DNA of 64,000 nucleotides from Gongronella butleri (taxonomy: Eukaryota > Mucoromycota > Mucoromycetes > Mucorales > Cunninghamellaceae): positions 372,001-436,000 of the forward strand of contig JAIWZP010000020.1 in NCBI GenBank assembly GCA_025201375.1. Reading direction: 5' to 3'. Of the stretch, positions 57,353 to 64,000 are shown one piece after another. The first letter of the stretch is position 1. Every line of letters starts with the position of its first letter. A program made the translations under genes and the position numbers. The notes beneath the pieces were generated by a model. That model saw only the letters and a program-made list of their open reading frames with translations. It ran no database searches and was not told where the DNA came from.

Positions 57353-58619
57353 TAGCATCTGTTGAACGTGTGGCTGGCCTTGCCGGATGCCATATTTATC
57401 GACAAACGGCCGAGAAACAGCGAAAACGGCTCAATTTGTCATTTCTTGGCAACCGCTCGATCGATTTCCCATTTTTGTTGCGCGGCATGCGAGTACAGCA
57501 TCAGAATCGCAAAATATATGCCAGCCAGCAGGTCATGCATGTAAAGCGCCACTTTTGCTGAAACAAAAAAAAAAAAAAAAAAGCTTGTATGACCAAATAA
57601 GGTGGTGCTAGCGGGGGCCCAAAAAGTGACGAATTCAAACGAAAACGTGTAAATTACTCGGCAAGCCATTCAAATCTCGCCATTTTTGATTTTACAGCGG
57701 GGACTCCCCACCAAAAATTCAAACTCGTTGAAAATCGAGGGTGGGCCGCACCTTCTTTTTTTGTGATCATGATTGATGACCGACCCTTCGAGAGTTGTGC
57801 TCAAAAACCACCGAGTGCGTGAGGCACACCTTACCAGACTTTTACATAAAATACTGCTGCAAACAGCTTTCCACCCAGAATGTGGCAAAAATAAACAAAA
57901 AGACGCTCACCTACACCGATGCTTGGCCAACGCACCGCTTCCTCTTTGCAACGAGCCGCTCGTCGTGAATCCTGGAGTCTCCAGTCCTTGCCTTTCAGTG
58001 TTGCTCTTGGTAAAAAAAAAAAAAAAATTGGAAGAACAGACCAAAAACAACAAGAAAACGACAAATATCATTTGAGTGATACTGGCAAACGCCTTGCAAG
58101 TGCACTGGCCTCTTCGTAGGTGATCCCATCAGGACCAGGCTTAAGAAAGGGAGTGTTTGCAAAATTGCAGGGCACCTATTTTTATTTTTATTTTTTTTAC
58201 GCGCCGTTCAGCCCAAGCCAAAATTCACCTCGTCCGCGCAATAATTGGGGCTTCCTGAAGGTTTCATCCAATCTTTAAAAAAGAGAGTGAACAAGGCATG
58301 GGGTCAGGCCATTTGCATTGTCTATTTTCCAAAATCCTTGTTTTGGGTGATTGCTCTGGATTTAATGATTCAATTCCACCCAAACTTTGATAAAAGGCAG
58401 CCGTTGTGAAGCGCTTTTTACGTGGATGAAGTTTGGTTCCATTTGGACAATTTTGCCAGGAGAACCATAAGAAATAGACAATTTCAGTGACCATACAAGT
58501 AAAGATCGTCCATCCGACGTCGCAAAACGTCGCAACGCTCTCCATCGTGTGCTTGTGAGCCAGAAATAACAAATGAAACTCGTGTTTGCAGATGGCCCAC
58601 CACTTTTGGGCGCATCACA

Positions 58620-59343
58620 CGCAAAATCAACTTTTGGCGGTGGCGAGCTCCAAAACAAAAATTGAAAATTAAGGTCCCCAGAATTCTCCCAAACTCACAC
58701 ACAAGGTGCATTGCATTGTAAAACGACGGGAAATGCTCAAAAAGAGCGGGATGGATCTGCTCGTTGTCGAGCAATGGGCAATTTTTGATTTAATTTCAAC
58801 CGCGAATTGCACAGGAAGAACGCGCTTACAGACCCGCGCCGACGCTTCCATTAGCAAGAGACGCGCCAGATACAAGGATTCATTACGAACAGACACGTGC
58901 AACTCAACGTTTGAGGCGGATTTTCACGCGTCAAAAATTGTCTATGAAATTGAAACCGTGTCAAACATGCCAAAAAATCACTTTTTTCATTGGCCATCGA
59001 TGTCCCCATGCGTAGCAAACCATGCACTTTCTGATGGCGTGTATTTCATCGAGATACAGGCATTTTTCGTTGACTTGACTTTGACGCGAAAAATAGAGGC
59101 AAATTGAATCGTACTCTCAATCTCGTCAATGAACCCCACGTTTTTATCGCGTTTCTGTCGATAAATGGTACGTGTTTATCGTGGGGTTGAATGGCGTGGC
59201 GATCTGTGGACTTGAATTTTGCATGTTTCAAATTCTCGACTGCACCCCTTGGAAAATTCGCCATTTTTGAAAAGCGTCATTGCTCGGCATCCAGCTATCG
59301 CAGTGCCGTAAACGTGAGCACATTTGAACGAGAAAGCGTGGCA
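58620..59343 (+). repeat. Dispersed repeat family A, copy 3 (~724 bp)
   Basis: It matches copies 1 and 2 in order: GCGAGCTCCAAAACAAAAAT, GTTGTCGAGCAATGGGCAAT, GCGAATTGCACAGGAAGAAC, CGCGCCGACGCTTCCATTAG, TTCATCGAGATACAGGCATT, ACGCGAAAAATAGAGGCAAA, GATCTGTGGACTTGAATTTT, CTCGACTGCACCCCTTGG and CGGCATCCAGCTATCG. The middle (about 58925-59030) is more diverged than in the other two. Confidence 0.8.
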
Positions 59344-59679
59344 TTCGTTGGTACAAACAGCTGGTTCCTTAATTAATTGTAAAAGTGTGGAAAAAAGACC
59401 AAAATACAACAAAATAGAGTCAATTGTGAATTTCTCGATACAGAATGTATTGTCTCAGTCTCTTACTTGCTTGGTACAAACTGGAGCTAAATATCGATGC
59501 ACACCGATCGCTTTTACGTGGCGGAACACTGTCTGGAGTAGCAAGTAATTGAGGGTAAACACGGATTTTTTTATTCTTCTTGTTTTCTTGATAAGAACGT
59601 AAACAGTCGTTTTGAGTCTTAATCAAAAGTGAATCTTGGCCCAAAGATGCATCGAATGGTCAACACAGATTTGGCATTT

Positions 59680-60045
59680 TACCTCTGTCATTCTTTGTGC
59701 CGTGAATTTCCAACCATTTCGGCGCGTAAAGTGATTGGTGACATGCAAAGAGAAATATATAGGCAGCTCGAATACTTGATGCAATGGTGGATAATTGGAT
59801 GGACTAGATGCGTGTGCAAGTTCCATCCAATTCTCATAGTTTGAACGCGAGAAAATTGAGATCATGTATTTTGTTTTACGGAAACCCACGATTGCTTGCC
59901 ACCCACAGACACTAAAAAGATGCCATCAGTTTTTTTTTTTTTTTGGATTGCCTGCAATATAGAGCTCAGAATTGAATTAAAACGCGTCTGTCATTGCATC
60001 GTCAAATGATGATGATGAGCGCGTGCCATGCATTGACGAAGAAAG
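59680..60045 (+). repeat. Dispersed repeat family B, copy 2
   Basis: This is the counterpart of 3955-4320. The most conserved parts are TGTGCAAGTTCCATCCAATT (59813-59832), CACGATTGCTTGCCACCCAC and ACGCGTCTGTCATTGCATCG. A family A copy ends about 340 bp upstream. Confidence 0.7.
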
Positions 60046-60686
60046 CGTGGGGCAAGTTCACGGTCCTCTTCAAAAAAGACATCTTCAACGATTGCCTTTA
60101 TTGAGATAATTGATTGGGTGACTTTCTTGAGAGTGCTATTGTGATAAAATAAAATGGACGCGTCTTCTCAGTTGCTTCTCCGTTTCAACAGGCGTGGCGC
60201 AGTAAGGGGGATCCTCTGGATTGTTTTGTTCATGCACTGTCCTCCTATGATTGCCAACAAGAATTAGGGCAGAAAATTATCCTTGGAATGGGTGAGATCA
60301 TGGGTATGAGGAAACAAAAAAAAATGGGCAGGAGGACAAAAAATTAGGGATCATAAAAGGCGAGCGAACGGGGAATTTGAGTTCTTTACAGTAGCACTCC
60401 TTCCCTCTTTCTTTCTTTTCCCACACGGTCAAGATGCCCTATTTTTCATTGGTGAAAGAAAAACCCGACGCCAAGGCACGTGCTGCCGAACAAGAAGAGC
60501 AAGGCGAAGAGGGGAGTCGGCCGCGACGTCGGATCGCGTCGGTTGGTGGCACCAAGCTGCTGTGCACATGGTGACACGTCACATTCCAAGAAAAGAAATT
60601 TAAAGGGGGGCTCAATTGGCTTGTTTCGCCTGTCTATTTCATACAAAGAACTAATCATTCAAGCTTTTCAGCAGCCAAGCGAGCCA

Positions 60687-62710
60687 TTACGCCGACTCGG
60701 AGAAGGATTCGTCTCTCAACCAGCGGGTGATCAGATCGAGCGAATTTTCGGGCTGGTCGTAGGGCACCTGCATCATAAAAGAACAAAATTAAATCGATTT
60801 CGACGCGTCACACACACGATTTACCATGTGGCCAGCGTCAAACACCTTGACAAAGGACAGATTCTTGTACTTGCGCACGTCGCCAGCATGCTTGCCGGTG
60901 TCCTTGTTCATCCATGGCTGATCATTGGCCAGATTGAAACCTTCCTTGCCAGCCCAGTCCAACGACAGGCTCCACGCCTTGTTGCCCATCCTGCAGAAAC
61001 ATAAAAGGGGTTACACACGCCATGGTTGCGCCAAAAGAGCTATTTTTTGCCATTCCCGGCGGTGCAGTCGGTGTATCTTTTACCAATTGCAGTTGTAATC
61101 CTTGTCACCCACGAAGAGTAGCACGCGGATACCTTCATGCAGGGTCTTGGCGACTGCTGGGGCAAAACTCTTGATATTGTCTCCATCCAGCTCAAATCGC
61201 GTGCCCACCGAGTCGGAGCAGATTGTAAAGTTGTCCTTCACAGGATCAATACCGAGATTTTTCTTGACTGACGGCAGGTTCGCGTAGCGGTCAATCGCCT
61301 CCATGATCTTATAGCAAAGACCGCTGTCGCCCTCACATTTCTTGCGAATGTCATACTCATTGAGGCCCGTCCTCCCAAAGGCGTCACCACCTACAAAAAA
61401 AAAAAAAAAAAAAAAGATGAGATACGTCACATTTTTTTTTCCATTGGACATTACCCATATTCTTTTCACAGTAGAAAAAGGCAGGGGCGCACTTCAGGGG
61501 GCTGGGGAACTTGTAGCACACCTTGACAAGGCTCTCGCAGCGAGAATAGCTCTTCTCGAGCTGTTGGCAGGTGTTTTCGTCAAACACAGGCTGATCTGGT
61601 TCATGCAAGAAGCAATTGCCCAAAGTGAGCCAAGGAAAGCGTTCTTTTTGCTTTCTCTAGAGCGCGACTTACAAATACTGTCGTTAGTGGCACACCCGTA
61701 ATCCTTGCGAGATTTGTATTGAATCAAAGGATCAGTCCAGCCATTGGCAATGGCAACAGACTCAAAAGGAATGCGAAAGCGTCCCTCCTCTTCGGCAAAC
61801 TTGTTTTGATTGATGATCTCCTCGGAGATGGCAGGCAGGTAGTGGCCGGCATAGCTCTCGCCCGTGAGGTGGAAACCATGCTGAGCATATTGCGGGAATT
61901 CCTCAAAGAAGATTCTCAAAAAGGCGTAAACGTCTTGCGCCGACTGTACGGTGTTTCTGATCTTTGATCTGCCGTGCGAATAGCCCACGTCCACAGGCTA
62001 ATTTTTCTCCGGGAAGAACAAAACAAAAAAATTGAGACACGTGGGTCCAATGCCATTGAGTCTTTCGTACCTGATCCAAGAAGATTATATTGGCCTTATC
62101 GTTCCACGCATACTTGTTGTACGTCGTGCCATTGCCCTCTTCATTCACCAAGCAGGGGCTGATCAGAAGTATAAGAAGAATTGGCATCAGACAGCATTGA
62201 CGCTTGTTGCGTTCTTTGATTCTTACCCGAGCGACATCCACGCGCCGATCAGTATGCTGGAGCAGCCAGGACTGTACATAAAAATAGGTGATTTAGCAAG
62301 TTCATGGCAATTGTTGCTGTATTTTACCCGCCATTCAGCCAAAGCAGCGTAGGCGCAGTCTCCGGCGCATTGCGCGCCTCGTAAAAGAGGAAAAAGTAAT
62401 GATCATCTTTTTCAAGGTTGTCAATATAGCCCGAGTACTAACAAAAAAAAAAAAAAAATTGCGCGATGAAGCGCGACGGCAAGCCGGATACATGCGGTTT
62501 TTTTTTTTTTTTTTTTACCTGGACACCTTGATCACACGTGTTTGGCTTTTTCAAGCGGACTTGGTGGCTGCCAAAGGAGCTGCTGGACAAGACACGGAAG
62601 TCGTTGGCGCTGTGCGTCGGCTGAAGGACATGCTGCTGCCAGTCTTGGGCAGTGACAAGGGACGCGGCTAGTGTCACCAGACCCGTGACAAAAAACTTGG
62701 AGAAAAACAT
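60687..62710 (-). CDS. Serine carboxypeptidase (carboxypeptidase Y-like, S10)
   Basis: Nine minus-strand exons: 62710-62519, 62437-62328, 62271-62227, 62158-62071, 61997-61673, 61595-61455, 61390-61084, 60990-60825 and 60767-60687. They give 484 aa. A signal peptide (KFFVTGLVTLAASLVTAQ) starts the chain; an in-frame ATG 24 nt upstream (62734) would add eight residues. S10 landmarks: YSGYIDNLEKDDHYFFLFYE, APTLLWLNGGPGCSS (oxyanion region), NIIFLDQPVDVGYSHG, the nucleophile HLTGESYAGHYLP (Ser193), VGDKDYNCNWMGNKAW (catalytic Asp) and VFDAGHMVPYDQPENSLDL (His457). ANGWTDPLIQY and CYKIMEAIDRY match vacuolar CPY (Prc1). The expected role is broad-specificity carboxypeptidase in the vacuole. The propeptide is short (about 50 residues). 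Confidence 0.95.
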
Positions 62711-63553
62711 GAAAAGGAAAAGAGAGGCATTCACTCTGGCGCCAGAAAATGTAATATAAAGTTATGACCAGCCATTGCCTGCGTCACCCCTCTGAATGGT
62801 ATACCTGGAATATGTGGACACTCACGAACTTGAATAATCAGCTAAGCTCTGTGTCACTATTGATGTGTGTCACATGTGACACACGAATATGCAAGCTCAT
62901 CATGTCTCCATGACCACAAGATCCAGGAGAAGGGCGAAAAAAAAAAGGATGGCGGGGATATGATAGCAAATATGGCGTTTTCTGGTTCTTAATAAAAGTA
63001 ATGCGCATCTCCAACGAGGCATCCAATGTGCAAAGTTTCAATCGATTTAAAATTGACAATTTTGAATGTTATGTTTTTTTTTACGATTTTCGTCTTCAAT
63101 TTATATCCAAGTAATCCGAAATTGCGATGAAACCCAATGGTGACGGAAATGCGCATCTTTTGGTCAAAACCAAATTGCTCTATCTTTATTCTACGTGAGA
63201 CTACAGGTGTTTGAAAATTTGGGTGGCAGCCATGTCAAGGCAAAACGATCGACAACTCTGAATTTTTAACCACATGCAGATGCACTAGTGTAATGACGAA
63301 TGTATGAATTTCGGGCGATTTGAGTCGCTTGCTGTCGAGAAATCAGCTATTTTAAAAATGGAGTAAAACAGCAATTACGCGTCACAAACGCGCTCGTTTT
63401 GGCTGAAATCATTTCCATCCGGGAGCCACGAAGAAAGGTTAGAAATGCAGCGAAAAAACACTGATTGTTGTTATGCTCAGTTTCGAGATATTCGCATTTT
63501 AAACTTTTTTATGGGTTTTTGCTGTGAGCTTCCGCACAAGGCGACATGTGTAC

Positions 63554-63586
<33 letters not shown>

Positions 63587-63906
63587 CGAATTTTAAACGT
63601 GCCAAGCAGCTCGGCAACGATATTTCACTGGGGGAGATACAACAGATACACCTTGGGTTGATTAGAAAACAGAGGTAAAAAAAAAAAAAACACGAAAACA
63701 TCAAGCTTCAAGCAATTTGCTTAATGAAGTCTCCAAATCTCTTTTGCAAATGCACGAAGTCGTATTCAGTCAAATGACACGGCTTGGGGCAAATCCAACC
63801 CCGCAAGAGGGGGGGGGGAAAAATGGGCATTCATTTCAAGCCGCGCCTTTTTTTTTTTTTTTCTTGCTCTTTTCTTCCCTGTTGATCTACCTAGCTCTTT
63901 TTACCA
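62711..63906. other. Intergenic, no gene seen
   Basis: The divergent region between the carboxypeptidase gene and the gene starting at 63907. It contains a 30-nt T-run (about 63555-63584), a G-run (63812-63820) and a 15-nt T-run before the start codon. A GTGTCACATGTGACAC near-palindrome lies at 62867-62882. No repeat-family match was found. Confidence 0.5.
62867..62882. promoter_or_regulatory. Perfect 16-bp palindrome GTGTCACATGTGACAC
   Basis: A perfect inverted repeat centred on CATG, about 160 bp upstream of the carboxypeptidase start codon (62710). Its core CACATGTG is an E-box-like site. Symmetry and location suggest a dimeric transcription-factor site, but no binding is shown. Confidence 0.45.
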
Positions 63907-64000
63907 ATGAAGCTCGATTACGACACGCTCGGGCAGTTTTACGATTCTCTGGATAGCGTCAAGGAGATCAAGGTGCGCGACAAGGGCGTGAATCGCTTGG
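63907..64000 (+). CDS. Start of an unidentified gene (3' truncated by window)
   Basis: ATG at 63907 follows a T/C-rich leader typical of starts here. The open frame (MKLDYDTLGQFYDSLDSVKE, then IKVRDKGVNRL) continues to the window edge. Codon use is like that of the neighbouring genes. The family is not recognised from 31 residues. Confidence 0.6.
   Translation, partial: MKLDYDTLGQFYDSLDSVKEIKVRDKGVNRL

Larger units (their letters stand above)
55798..60686. other. Gene-free repeat island
   Basis: It contains two family A copies (56631-57352, 58620-59343), a family B copy (59680-60045) and homopolymer tracts (55816-55842, 57559-57576, 59930-59944). No ORF shows protein-family features. The segment 60060-60640 is presumed 3' flank of the carboxypeptidase gene, with a TACAGTA at 60387. 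Confidence 0.6.

Noticed and set aside
62711..62734. Upstream ATG (62734) as the definite carboxypeptidase start
   Set aside because: Both ATGs give workable signal peptides; the downstream one was kept only as the more conservative choice, and the sequence cannot decide.

Overview
The window looks like nuclear DNA of an early-diverging filamentous fungus, most plausibly Mucoromycota. Genes carry many short introns (about 55-110 nt) with GTAAG/GTGAG donors and T-rich tracts before the acceptor. The gene set is fungal: UGGT, CSR1/Sec14-like proteins, Mtc1, endopolyphosphatase, carboxypeptidase Y, Arh1-type ferredoxin reductase and a DUF3712/LEA-like membrane protein. Placement in Mucoromycota is an inference from style, not a proven assignment. 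Exon joins were chosen by hand and checked for reading-frame continuity; every complete model below closes in frame.

Layout. 1-9.3 kb: 3' end of a UGGT gene (+), a tandem pair of CRAL-TRIO genes (+) with a decayed third copy between them, and an MTC1-like gene (-). 9.3-16.2 kb: no supportable gene; low-complexity DNA and old repeats. 16.2-30.5 kb: a compact run of + genes: a 1760-aa DUF3712/LEA-like membrane protein, a short BDP1-like TFIIIB subunit, a PQ-loop transporter-like protein, endopolyphosphatase PPN1 and a kelch membrane protein. 30.5-35.3 kb: a repeat island with a Tc1/mariner-type MITE and a dense cluster of TACAGTA/TACTGTA heptamers. 35.3-42.6 kb: an orphan low-complexity gene (-), isopentenyl-diphosphate isomerase (-) divergent from an orphan gene (+), and a large disordered His/Gln/Pro-rich gene (+). 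42.6-45.7 kb: a second repeat island with a roughly 499-bp tandem repeat. 45.8-51.2 kb: an ADIP/SSX2IP (Msd1)-like coiled-coil gene (-), a bHLH factor (+) and a CAP-Gly protein (-). 51.2-54.3 kb: gene-free. 54.3-55.8 kb: adrenodoxin/ferredoxin reductase (-). 55.8-60.6 kb: a third repeat island with two ~720-bp dispersed repeats. 60.7-62.7 kb: carboxypeptidase Y-like gene (-). 63.9-64 kb: start of an unidentified gene (+).

Functional threads. Several products serve the secretory/vacuolar system: UGGT (ER glycoprotein quality control), carboxypeptidase Y and PPN1 (vacuole), CRAL-TRIO lipid transfer and PQ-loop (endomembrane). IDI (isoprenoids) and ferredoxin reductase (mitochondrial Fe-S/heme) are housekeeping. 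The ADIP and CAP-Gly proteins both point to microtubules. No operon-like logic is expected or seen.

The most interesting signal is non-coding. The 234-bp MITE at 32171-32404 has CAG...CTG ends and TA flanks, and an empty copy of its insertion site lies 12.6 kb away at 45022. Nearby, at least twelve TACAGTA/TACTGTA heptamers fall within 840 bp. That is exactly the footprint expected when a TA-inserting element with CAG/CTG ends excises.
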